A DNA stretch of 64,000 bases from contig CM060200.1 of assembly GCA_030562195.1 (NCBI GenBank), positions 5,704,001-5,768,000 on the forward strand, given 5' to 3'. This DNA is from Nipponacmea schrenckii (Eukaryota > Mollusca > Gastropoda > Lottiidae). The position numbers and the translations under genes are program-made. This document shows positions 23,301 to 35,318 of the stretch, in pieces. Under the pieces are notes generated by a model. The model was not told the origin of the DNA, did not search any database, and saw nothing but the letters and a program-made list of their open reading frames with translations. How positions within the stretch are numbered: the stretch's first letter is position 1; each line of letters opens with the position of its first letter.

Positions 23301-24333
23301 TTTAAATTATCTTGGACAGACTAGCTTTAATTTGTAAAATTCTTATCAGACATAACATTTGAAATATAGTGAATGAGTCATCTTTGATTGTACTGTATAT
23401 TTCCTCAACTCAACACACATTCTCTCCAAATCGAAGACCACTGGTAATTCTTATACAATATCAGGAATAATTCTTCATTGTCACTAAAGTATCTACTAGC
23501 TATTTGTCATGTATTCTTCAGGGTAAAATATCTGCCAATAAAGATACAAATGCTATCAGACATTCTCAAAATCATAAACCTTATGATCTGGTCATTTTTG
23601 GACAGAAAATATTTGTTTTTTGTTATAGGTATACTTGATGAAATACAGTTTTAGTACAGAATTTAAAATATAGTTGCATACATATGCATGATAACACTTA
23701 CTAATCATTTAGATATATATACCATAAAATAAATATACCATATACAATTTATTATACTAAAGATAGTTGATATAAGGTTGTGTAATTATTCTAGTAAAAG
23801 TTTCAGTAACAACCAATAATTTCCAGACACTGTTCAAAGATTAATCTTAGACTTTCCGCCATGTTCTTCCCTACGGCTTAATCACATTTATCATTTTCTT
23901 CCATCAACTACCTCTTGTCTTAAAGGATCTAATTATAAACAACTATACAAGACCTGCAGAAATATCTCCAAATTTCTTTTGATCAATTACATTGTTTCCA
24001 TGGTAGAAAAAGAAAAAAAAACAGACAAAAACGCTTCCTTTTAAAATATCAATCTTTTTTTATCCTTACTTCGTTTGCTTAATCTATGTAGTATGTCTGC
24101 TGTATCTTTGTTGTAAATAAATGTATATTCACCAAAATAAAATTCATCTGACAGGGTTTATAATGACCAGTAATTTAATTTTGTGTGCAATAAGGAAAAG
24201 TTGCCAAGACATTAGTAAATACCTACACTTGGTGCAATGGCATGCTCCAGAACACATATTTTTAAATACAAACTTTTTATCAAAAATGAATAATATAAAT
24301 AAATGGGAATGGGCCATTAGTCTGAATACCATC
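20348..24333. other. AT-rich DNA without features
   Basis: No array, element edge or convincing exon is seen. Short open frames (21550-21783, 22144-22369, 22330-22530, 24121-24432) are rich in F, I, K, N and Y and lack context. Confidence 0.6.
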
Positions 24334-24434
24334 ATGTCCAAACCACATCCTCATTTGTTATACTTCCTCAATACCATTGTATACATTATGGAGGGAAATT
24401 ATGTTTTCACAGCTAAATACTGTCCAAACTAAAA
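24334..24434. repeat. Dispersed repeat copy B (pair with 4962-5057)
   Basis: Same-orientation relative of the segment at 4962-5057, about 70 percent similar by eye. The plus-strand open frame that crosses it (24121-24432) ends inside it, so its last residues are repeat-derived. Confidence 0.5.
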
Positions 24435-26097
24435 AGGACTACTAAGACCATGTCTTCACCTGTATAATTAGGATGCAAGAAGTATGTAATGAATTTTGCC
24501 ACTTTAAGGTGTTTATTAAAAATATATATATGAATTTACATAGATATACTATACTTCATTTCCAGTTATTCTTGAGACAATGTTTTGCTAAAGATAATAA
24601 TTTACATTAAATACAAGGTGGTACAAGACAACTAATGTATTTGAACAATATTCTATTTTAGTAATAATTTTTTATCCTACACACAGAGAATCCTGATGTA
24701 AATTACTCTATGTCTCTATATTCAGATATAATTACCTTCATTCTGAACAATTTTTTTTCTATATTTTATTAACAAATATCTTTATTTTTTAACTCAATTT
24801 TCTCAATCTGAATCTTACATCTTTATAAAAAAAGTTCCTCTTAATTATTAGCCCATTTATTTAAATTTACTTTTAAAAACAACTGTTTAAAAATTGTATG
24901 AAAAAAACAAGCGATTTTTCCCACCATTTAAACAATACTTAATATATCATGTTACAGAGAGGTATACACAAATATTGTATTATATTATGTTCATAATGCT
25001 TTATTTATAATTTTATTATTCTATTTTAACTATCATAATATCACATTATTTAGGGATTGTATCATATTTGAAAATGACATGCATCAATTTCAGCTGAAAA
25101 TGATTCTAAAAGTCAATTTCTTTGACTGCGTGGGTACACTTTTTAATGTTAATTGCTTTTAAATATATTTCCAAAGAAATAGTTGGATTTTATCATCATG
25201 CTTTCTTCTTTTATATCCTTTTAAAGATCTCCTATCGGCTTATTCCAGAAGTTTACATTCAAATAGAAAGCAAGAAGTCTGAATAGTCAACAACATGAAT
25301 GGTCATAATATGAGTTAATAGACAATATTCCTAGAACATGATTTATAACAAAGTCTATTGGGAACAGTACAGAACATGTATCTTATATAAAAAATACCAT
25401 TTAATCAATAAAATTACAAATTATCCATGGCAACTAGCTTACTCAAACTTTTACTACCTTCTACCACAATCAAATACACAGGACAAACTTTTACATTGTC
25501 ATCCTGTGAGCAGTTGAAGTACCTAACAAAAATGGCTAACATCCCATTCAAACTCATATATTGATTTAGGACTTTAAAAATAGCAAACAAAAATCAAATT
25601 TCTACAACTCAAACATGTTCATTTTTCTCGTGTTTCTCATTATATTTTTTACTGCCAGGCACGCTGATGAAATCAGTCCCAGTTAAAATAGTGTATTGTA
25701 TAGTATTGTTCAAACTTTATCGATCAGAACAATTTAGGTAATCGTAAAACGCTAATCATGACCTACAGTCCGTATTTAAATATTTGAAAGTTCAAGGACT
25801 TTTCAAGGACAAACAATAATGGGAAAATATGAATTACTTATTGGTACCAAGACTTCTACCAAAAATTAAACTTAATTATTACCCTTTTAAAAAATCCCAT
25901 TGAATAATTCCAGAACATTCATCTTATATTTTCTGTGAATTCATTAAACAGCCAGTTATTGTGTATCACAAGGAGACAAGCAAGAAGATTATAAATCTGT
26001 GAGTTATTCATGTGGATAGTTTAGTACCCTGTTAATACTCTTTTATAGTCTTGTGACAACCATATTAATATAATGAGTTTGAGAGATATAAGAAGAG
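24435..26097. other. AT-rich DNA without features
   Basis: Nothing assignable is seen. Confidence 0.6.
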
Positions 26098-27243
26098 ATG
26101 AGTTTGATAGAATGTATTATAGCTACCCGGTACTTGATATAAACAAGTTGGTTACTGGTACTGACAGAAAGGTTTGATAGAATGTATTATAGCACCCGGT
26201 ACTTGTATAAACAAGTTGGTTATCTGGTACTGACAGAAAGGTTTGATAGATTGTATTGTAGCAACCCTGTACTTGATAAACAAGTTGGTTATCTGGAAGT
26301 ACTGGTACTGAAAGAAAGGTTTGATAGAATGTATAATAGCAACCTGGTACTTGATAAACTAGTCAGTAATCTGGAAGTACTTGTACTGAAAGAAAGGTTT
26401 GATAGAATGTATTATAGCTACCCGGTACTTGATATAAACAAGTTGGTTACTGGTACCGACAGAAAGGTTTGATAGAATGTATTATAACAGCCCGGTACTT
26501 GATAAACAAGTTGGTTATCTAGAAGTACTTGTCCTGAAAGAAAGGTTTGATAGATTGTATGATAGCTACCCAATACTTGATAAACAAGCTAGTTATCTGG
26601 ACATACTGGTATTGACAGAAAGGTTTCATAGATTGTATTATAACAACCAGGTACTTGTTAAGCAAGTTGGTTATCTGGAGGTACTGTTGTATTATAGCAA
26701 CCGTACTTGATAAACAAGTTGGTTACCTGGAGGTGCTGGTAATGACAGCAAGCTTTGATAGAATGTATATTAGCAACCCAGTAATTGATAAGCAAGATGG
26801 TTAGCCAGAGGTACTGGTATTGACAGAAAGGTTTGATAGATTGTATTATAGCTACAGGGTACTTGATAAACAAGATGATTAGCCAGAGGTACTGGTAATG
26901 ACAGAAAGCTTTGATATATTGTATTATAGCTACATGGTACTTGATAAGCAAGATGGTTAGCCAGAGGTACTGGTAATGACAGAAAGCTTTGATAGAATGT
27001 ATATTAGCAACCCGGTAATTGATAAGCAAGATGGTTAGCCAGAGGTACTGGAAATGACAAATAGATTGATAGCAACCCAGTAATTGACAAACAAGTTGGT
27101 TAGCCAAGGTACTGGTAATGACAGAAGCTTTGATAGAATATATAATAGCTACCAGGTACTTGATAAACAAGTTGGTTAGCCAAAGGTACTGGTAATGACA
27201 GAAGCTTTGATAGAATATATAATAGCTACCAGGTACTTGATAA
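26098..27243. repeat. Minisatellite, 78-bp unit, about 15 copies
   Basis: The unit contains GAAAGGTTTGATAGAATGTA, a TATAGCAACCCGGTACTTGA block, AACAAGTTGGTTA and GAAGTACTGGTA. Because 78 is a multiple of three, both strands stay open for several copies. On plus, 26182-26472 and 26477-26710 give a 26-residue repeat (ERFDRMYYS..VLDK..GYLEVLVLK). On minus, 26658-27170 gives the longest open frame in the window (170 codons). Indels between copies break the frame, starts are arbitrary and both strands behave alike, so these are treated as by-products of the period, not genes. Confidence 0.92.
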
Positions 27244-27678
27244 ACAAGACAGACATAGTGGGATGATTAACTTGCATTTTCAGAATTTTCAAAATGTTAC
27301 ATAAATGTGGATCCTGATGGAACAATATTCTTTGTAAAATGTCCTGTTTGCCACATAGACTTGTAGAAGCAATCAGTAATATTAGAAGATATTTAGATAA
27401 ATAATGAATCTTGTAGCATTCAAAGAAGATGCAATGATAATATCCAAGCCAACAGCCACATTAAAAGCTATGTTTGACAATTGACAAGCGAGTAAGAATA
27501 GAGAATGATGGATTAAAAGTGGACACTAGATGTTGTTGTATATAATTATAAGATCCTAGAAGAATTACTATTGATTAAGAAAGAGAGATTGAAGTTAATA
27601 AGATAATAATGAGGTAGAAGTAAAACTCATCTAACATTTCTTCTGACAGGTCAAGGTACCGCTTACTGGTAGTCAACA
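27244..27678. other. AT-rich DNA
   Basis: No feature is called. Confidence 0.5.
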
Positions 27679-27846
27679 TCAAACACTCATACTCATAATG
27701 GTCTTCAATTTATCTTTCATTATATGGGTGTTACTAGCAAGACAAGACATACTCTCTGCGGGAACACATTCCACTTTATCACTGGATTCCATGAGCCTTT
27801 CGAAAGATCTACAAACCTTATCGAGTTTAATTACTTTTTTAATCAT
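27679..27846 (-). CDS. 55-codon small ORF, unrecognised
   Basis: ATG (27844-27846) to TGA (27679-27681). The peptide is mixed and charged, unlike neighbouring frames: it contains LDKVCRSFERLMESSDKVEC and later NTHIMKDKLKTIMSMSV, with Glu/Lys/Arg spacing that suggests a helix and three Cys. The opposite strand of the same stretch is also stop-free for about 66 codons (27650-27855), and the region is visibly G+C-richer than its flanks, so the coding strand is uncertain. A TATAATAG acceptor-like site lies just before the ATG and a CCA|GTAAGC donor-like site just after the stop. It may be a small ORF, one exon or a gene relic. No family is recognised. Confidence 0.3.
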   Translation of the reverse strand: MIKKVIKLDKVCRSFERLMESSDKVECVPAESMSCLASNTHIMKDKLKTIMSMSV

Positions 27847-30340
27847 GCTATTATAAATATATGAATAATGGCATCATTTCTATTTCCACCAAAATGCATC
27901 TGTAAGGACTTGGAATTTTTCTAAAAATTCAATTGAAATCTCTTAAACCTTGATAAATGCTTTAATATCGAATATTTCTGGGAATAATTGGACATACAGA
28001 AATCACAGTAAGAATATATTTGGCCAATGATAATAAATTTTGTATGAGAGATCTGGATTCTCTTAAGACATGTGACGTCTGTTCATCTTGTTTAGATGAA
28101 GAATTGGTCATTAATAACATCATATAACCATGGCAACACTTTTTCCTTTCCAAATTAAATTAAGCAGCAATCAATATGGATTGGGGTGAAATGACATAGA
28201 TACATCTAGTAGTATAACTGTTATTTAATATCAACAATATTATATACTTCAATCCTTCAAATTAGTGATGGGAATTGAATATTTTTCGGGAATTTTGAGA
28301 TATATATCTTCCGATATATGAATTTGCATGATTTCACATTTTTTTTCTATTTTTTTTTTAATTTGTAGATATTTGAGATCTGTGTGAAGAAAAAGGAAGC
28401 ATTAAGAAGTGAAGATACTGCACAATATTTAAAATAAGTGATAAACTGATTTCAGCAATTTTACACTAGTTACACTATTGTAGGTCATAAAAGACTTTAA
28501 TCTTCTACCTGTAGGTTGAGAAAAACAGTTGTACAAATTGAACACTTGAATAAATTTCATATCATATATCATGATAATCATGTAAAATACTGAGTATAAA
28601 AAGGTCATCAATGGATCTACAGATAATCTACTAATATAAGGATTAACCACTGCACTGATGAGATTATACCAACATGAAATTATACTTTAAAAGCTTCTAA
28701 AAATAAATATCACTACTTATTGTATATTTTCATGTCTATTCTAAATAATAAAAGAGAAAGTTTGTACCTTGTGGAATCTTTCCTGTAATTAGTCACAGAA
28801 TGTTTTAGTAATAAGTAGTAAATGATTCTATTAAGTTTGACTATTGAAATCTCATTATGTTTTGTTTCCAGCATTTTACTAATCAATATATAACATCCAA
28901 ATCTAATTAATTTTCTATGTATATATACATGTACTTGCAGTAAAAGAAATATTCTTTGCTATCTATTTAAAGAGAACAGCTATTAATTGAACAACCAGTG
29001 CAAAATATGTTTTGTTATTACAAATTTCAACTTTCAAAAAATTCAATTAACATCTTATATATCTTCATAATTTTCAATGTATATGAATAATACCACCAAA
29101 CATATATTTTTCTGAGAACCTTGAAAAAATACCCTCCTTTCAGTTGCAATTGTAGGAAGTCAAAATTTCTAAATTTGACTTTCTACTACCTTAGACCTGA
29201 CTTTGTCCTGCACACCTTTAAAATGTTGCGAATGTCTTTAACAGTGTTTTATATGAATTATTTGTGGCAATCAATATCTAGTATAATTACTTACATACGA
29301 GTACAAACAATTTTCATATTTGGAAAACATTTCAAATGGACTTCTTCTTGAAAGTTCTAGCAGTAGAAAAGGTAGTAGAGAAGGCTGAAGGAAAGATATA
29401 GATAGTGAGATGGTTGTGGAAGAACATTGCTACTGAAGCAGAGTAAATAATAGCTATAACAGACGTAGATAGAAGATATAAATGATGTACATAATGAAGT
29501 TAATTATCAGAAATGAATAATATCTATTATATAGATATATTTAAATATTCCCGAGTTTCAAATAGAAGTGCGTCTATAATAGCCCTAGTAATGTTCAACA
29601 TTCTACAGAGTGATTAAATATGCGTAAAGAAATGACAATTGATGGTAGGATATGGTAATGAGGTGAACCGTTCAGACAGACAGAATTAAAAAGATATAAT
29701 GAAGACAGTGGAAGGTTTGTGATCAATTGAAAGTATTCTAGAATATTATTTAACAAGTGTCTCCGTCAATAGATTCTATCTTATCACAATCAACGACAGT
29801 AGATTAACATCAAGACACTACACAAATCTTCAAATAATCCTACATCACTTCTCAATTTCTCAGAATTCACTTTAAATGATGATTTGCAAATAAAGGGAAA
29901 ATCTTAAATCAGGAAAAATCAGAAAAACCTGGGAAAGATCTTTGCCAAGAGGTTTGGTCAAAGCACCAACTGGTAGAAAGGATCCTCATGACTTTGTTTT
30001 CCTTGCAAAATATGATTGTTTCTTTGTCTGAAAGTTAATTCTTGAAAACATCTCATGTCAACATTCTGTCTAAAACTAACCCACCCTTGTTTCCTGGCAA
30101 ACAGTTTTCTGATGTTCCTAACCAACTTGTGTATTCAAAGGAAACATTTGTTTCCAAAATGGTCACACAGAGCTGTGTAAAAAAGGGAAATCATCGACAC
30201 CAAAGTAACCAGATTTTTTATTGCAGTTCTGAAAAATGGTACTTACACTTTTCAAAATATCTCCCCTCAGTCAATATTCTTGCAAATCCAGTCCAGCTAA
30301 AATTCCAGCAGAATTATCAGATTTTCTTTTTATGTCTTAC
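27847..30340. other. AT-rich DNA
   Basis: No gene is called. The plus-strand frame 30042-30359 (105 codons) is among the longest non-repeat frames, but frames of this length are expected a few times by chance here and it lacks start or splice support. Confidence 0.5.
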
Positions 30341-30379
30341 CTCTTTAATTTTCTGGTAACCGTAAATTTTTCAAACCAG
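30341..30379 (-). CDS. Candidate 39-bp microexon (weak)
   Basis: On the minus strand a T-rich tract ending GATGCTTCAG precedes the segment and AAAGAG|GTAAGACAT follows it, a near-consensus donor. Only one frame is open: one base, then WFEKFTVTRKLK, then two bases. No partner in matching phase was identified, and it lies under a longer plus-strand open frame. Confidence 0.15.
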
Positions 30380-32122
30380 CTGAAGCATCACCAAGTACAA
30401 AAAAAATATTCATTGAAAGAATCCATTAAAGGATTGACTAGAAGGTAAACATGTAATTGATGGAAGTTGTGCACTAGATAACTAGTATGTTAAAATTGAT
30501 TTTCTCCCAAACCCCCTTTACGTCTTTCTATTGTCTAGAAAAATCTTAGTGTATTGATGAGTTGATTAAGGACAAACTAGCAAGCAGAAGTAAAAAGACA
30601 ATCGTTATTCGCTTTATATATATATCTATCATATAGGAATGTCGGTATGTTTATAAATAGATACCATGACTCATTTTATATGACGGTCAATATTCACCTA
30701 CAAATCGGGAACAAATTTCAAAACAAACATCATTATGATTGAAGAACAATGAACAGTTCATTCAAATTAAACCAGTTCCAGGAAGTACAAATTCTATGTT
30801 AAAGGGAAACAATGAAACAGTCAAGCTATATTAAAGATTAATTGAAGAAAACAGCCTTGATAAATAGAGTAACAGTTTCTGGAATAGTAAGAAATAAAAC
30901 GAGTTTTACTTGCAGTTTTTTTATTCATAATTAGGCTAATAATGATGGACCATGTAATGTGAAATGTAAAATGTTTCCTGGTGCCCATTGAAAGAGAATG
31001 GAACTTTGCATGTTAGGACTCCAGATTTTTTGTTTTTACGAATGGGACATTTTTCCACTTCAACTTCAACTCCTAAACTATATCACTAAGAAAGGGTTCA
31101 TCAGACATTGGACCTGTAGATTAGCCCAGAGTGTCTTCACCTGTTGAACCACTGGTAGGGGTCTTCACAGTAGGAGACTTAATTATCAGAAATATTTGTG
31201 GAAACAGTGGGAATAAAACAGAATGTCAGCAACATAAACCCATTGATTTATAGCCGATACATCATAATCTATCATTATATTCTGGTTTTATTATTCAACT
31301 CATATCTCTCAATATCACAACTACATTTCTATACAAAGTTAGAGCTACATGCAGTGAAATAGAGCAAGAAAAATAGAACTAACGGTTCATCATTAAACCA
31401 ATTCATTTTTAACAATTCAAAAATTGGAAACGTAGTGTGCTCAAAGCAAAATAAATTGAAAATGTTTCAAAAACCAATCTTTACATACTAGACGTGGACA
31501 TGATACTAAATAAAATGACTTCTAATGTAAAAGCATCTGCTGTATTTCAGACAAACCTTACCATACAAATTTGACAATAACAGGATATGACATAATGTTT
31601 ATATCAGTATAATAAACCATGCCTTTTATCATTCAGCTCATGTTCTACCAATTATCACTTCATTAATTGTATATTATGTTAATGATGAGATAATGATGAT
31701 AATAGGACCATTTAGTTCAACAAAGGTCAAAGGTTGTCAAAACTGTCAAAATATTGTCAAATTATTGCCATTTATCATTTCAACTCTAGTCTTACTTGTA
31801 CTTAAAATTATACTCAAAAATAATAAACAAGAGAAAATATTTCACTGAGTGAACCTATTTTTCAACACCAAGTGTATCCTAACCTTCAAATGATAACTAA
31901 AAACAAAGTACAACTCCCAGAAATTGGACACTGCATGGCATCTTGATAAACATATATATTGTCACAGATAAGAGCTTCTAAGTTATAAATATCAGAGCTA
32001 AACAAGTTCTACCCTTCTACTTGTTATAATTTTGGCAATACCATCTGTGAATCACCTTTACAAGATTAGGGTACTATCTGACAGTATTTGTCATATTAGA
32101 GTGTTTTGATGGTATTGTTTAC
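30380..32122. other. AT-rich DNA
   Basis: No array or gene is seen. Weak similarity between about 31245-31330 and 31590-31670 was not strong enough to call. Confidence 0.5.
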
Positions 32123-32175
32123 CGAATGGAGTCACATCTATTAAAGTCCACTTGTCATGTAACTGAGGCCAAAAA
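32123..32175 (-). CDS. Candidate internal exon, 53 bp (weak)
   Basis: On the minus strand the acceptor is CTTTTCAACTGCTATATGTTCAG in part (pyrimidine-rich) and the donor TTCG|GTAAAC is moderate. One frame is open: one base, then FWPQLHDKWTLIDVTPF, then one base. Two Trp codons and mixed composition are unusual for AT-rich non-coding DNA. Its phase does not fit directly after 44637-44723, so it would need another exon between. Confidence 0.2.
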
Positions 32176-34398
32176 CTGAACATATAGCAGTTGAAAAGAC
32201 AAATAATTACATTAATGGACAAACATACCAGAATTATTGAAATTACAGTATTTGCCAGACATGAAAAGCACACCTGAAATGTTCATTTCTTGCAAGATTC
32301 TATGTGACATCAAGTATAGCATGGGGGACTTAGAGTGTCAAGTAGAATCCAAACTTTCGTGGAACTATATGTTTATTTACTAGATTATCATACTAGACTT
32401 GACTAACCTAGACATCAGACTAATTGTTGATAGAATAAAGACAACATATTGCTAGTTTAATGAGTATTTATATATATACTAAGTTAGGTGTAAATAAGTG
32501 TAAAGCAATACTAGAAATAACTAACAGTACAGATATATTTACAACACATGGATTCTAGCCAAAGATTTTTCTTGTAATAGCAGGTTTTCCCATACTTTGA
32601 TACTGGAATAAAAGGTCAAAGAATAGAGAATAATTATTGGCACTGTTTCTTGAGTAAATTAAGACAGAAACTGGTCAATATCAATAAACATGTACTGTAC
32701 TCAGATCTGATATCTCTATACAATTTAGAAATGTACTGTATCAAAAGTTACATGCCCTTCAGTCAAATTGTGAATTAAGACAAGAAACCCAAGATTTTCA
32801 GACAATAGCTTCATCAACCTGATGCCAGATATCTGCAGAATCAAACCACAAAAATAAAAAAGTTAAGCTGTCAATGCTTTTTTTCACAAATGTTTGGGGA
32901 TCTATAATCTGATCAAAATTAGGAAATGAAACCAAACTTAGAGTACGACTCTACAGTTCATCAGCTTGTTTTTAGTTTCTAATCAAAAAAAGTTTCTCAT
33001 CAAAGCATCAAAGAATGCCACACCTCATTTGTATGATTCAATACACAGATATTAGTAATAATGCTGAATTTGAATTTGGAAAAGATGTTGATAATGAAAG
33101 CATTCATAAAGGAATCCATAATTCATTCCACCTAAAGAACTCTAGACTGATAAAATCAATAACAGGCTGAAGAGTGAGATTAATTCTAACTGACCACCAC
33201 AATGGTCATTGATAGATGATCAAATATTCTAGTCAGTGGTCAGTTAATGTCCAGTCTGTAGCAGGATTATTGTATTTAATTTATTGGATTCCAAGAGTCG
33301 AACTAATACCACCAATTCATTATCAATGTCTACACTCAGAGTATCATATTTACACAATTAGATTGGCCATATAAACACTTTCTTAATACATAGACAACAT
33401 TTACCAGTCATGTCTGACTCCTTTCAGAAATGTCCCTTTCTTCTTAAACACATGCAAACTTAAAAACTAAAAGGAAATGAAGCCAATTATTACTCAATTT
33501 CCTGATCTGATCCACCTTATTGTATATGGAAGATTGATTGTTTTTTACTATCATTCCTTGTCTGGATGACATACTAGTTCCTGGTGAAATTTGCCTTAGA
33601 AAGTGATCACTGAACATGAAAAGTCTTTGGAAGTAACAACACTAACATCTTCATAAATAAGAATTGGAATGGTAAACTTAAAAATTTCAATCACAGTCAA
33701 AATTTAATTCATTCCTTTGCTTAATGGTAAAAGAATACAGAAACTAAATCTTATTACTATAACTTATAGTTCCAAGGACTACTAAAAGGTAATTCCCAGA
33801 AATTGGATTGGGAGTTGCAAAAGTGAAGTATCAAATGATATGACTGTATGTTTATTTACTATAAACAAACCACCCTTCTAATGTCTCTCTCTCATCAGTT
33901 ACATAGCGATATATACACAAAAATATTACCAAAATTGTATGATGTCTTTATTCGTAAAATTTGATATGTGGAGATATATTCTGTATAAAAAAAAGAGTAA
34001 TGGACAACAGATGAGGAGTTCAGTTAAAAAGAAGCAAGTAGAAATAGTAGAACAGTTACAAAGAATGTTAAATGATATTGTTACAATTTGAAAATAACGG
34101 CAAGACGCCAACTGATGCCAAACGTCATGTAAGCATAGAGATACTTGAAGATGTATTACTTCCGATATAGACAGTTTTATACCCTATCTACTCTAAATCA
34201 TCCTTATATAAAACTTCTTACTTTAATTGATTAATAAATTACATGTATTACTATTTATTTCAATTATTTATTTCAATTATTTCTAATTATAATGAAACAA
34301 TGGTTCATTTAAACTCTTACTGAAACTATATATATTAAAGCTTATGCACTCCAGTAATAATTCAGGTAAATTGATCAATCAGGAAACAGCAATGATTA
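32176..34398. other. AT-rich DNA with one inverted repeat
   Basis: TAACTGACCAC (33187-33197) and its exact inverse GTGGTCAGTTA (33236-33246) are separated by 38 bp; no target duplication was recognised around them. Otherwise nothing is seen. Confidence 0.5.
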
Positions 34399-35318
34399 AG
34401 ATGTTATAAGTGTTGCTCCTTCCAGGTATAATTCAGATGTTATAAGAGTTGCTCCTTCCAGGTATAATTCAGATGTTATAAGAGTTGCTCCTTCCAGACA
34501 TTATTCAGATGTTATAAGAGTTGCTCCTTCCAGGTATAATTCAGATGTTATAAGAGTTGCTCCTTCCAGGTATAATTCAGATGTTATAAGAGTTGCTCCT
34601 TCCAAAGTATAATTCAGATTTTATAGGAGTTGCTCCTTCCAGACATTATTCAGATGTTATAAGAGTTGCTCCTTCCAGGTATAATTCAGATGTTATAAGA
34701 GTTGTTCCTTCCAGACATTATTCAGATGTTATATGAGTAATTGCTCATTCCACTTATAATTCAGATGTTATAAGAGTTGCTCATGATCCATATATATAAT
34801 TCAGATAAATCAAGAGTTGCTCATGATCCATATATATAATTCAGATAAATCAAGAGTTGCTCTTGTTCCAGCAATAATTTAGATAAATCAAGAGTTGCTC
34901 ATGATCCATATATATAATTCAGATAAATCAAGAGTTGCACATGATCCATATATATAATTCAGATAAATCAAGAGTTGCTCATGATCCATATATATAATTC
35001 AGATAAATCAAGAGTTGCTCATTGTTCCAGCAATAATTCAGATAAATCAGAGTTGCTCATGATCCATATATATAATTCAGATAAATCAAGAGTTGCTCAT
35101 GATCCATAAATAGAATTTAGATAAATCAAGACATGTTCATGATCCATATATATAATTCAGATAAATCAAGAGTTGCTCATGATCCATTAATATAATTCAG
35201 ATAAATCAAGAGTTGCTCATGATCTATATAAATAATTCAGATAAATCAGAGTTGCTCATGATCCGTATATATAATTCAGATAAATCAGAGTTGCTCATGA
35301 TCCAGATAAATCAAGTTC
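34399..35318. repeat. Compound minisatellite, 36-bp then 40-bp units
   Basis: The left part (about 34399-34795, about 11 copies) has the unit CAGATGTTATAAGAGTTGCT plus CCTTCCAGGTATAATT. The right part (about 34796-35318, about 13 copies) has CAGATAAATCAAGAGTTGCT plus CATGATCCATATATATAATT. Both share CAGAT, AAGAGTTGCTC and ATAATT, so the 40-mer evolved from the 36-mer and expanded separately. The left block also alternates GGTATAATT and GACATTATT joints. Confidence 0.93.

Noticed and set aside
26658..27170. 170-codon minus-strand frame, the longest in the window
   Set aside because: It lies wholly in the 78-bp tandem array. A period divisible by three keeps frames open on both strands, and the frame breaks at array indels.
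30042..30359. 105-codon plus-strand frame
   Set aside because: At this base composition a few frames of about 100 codons are expected in 64 kb; there is no start, splice or family support.
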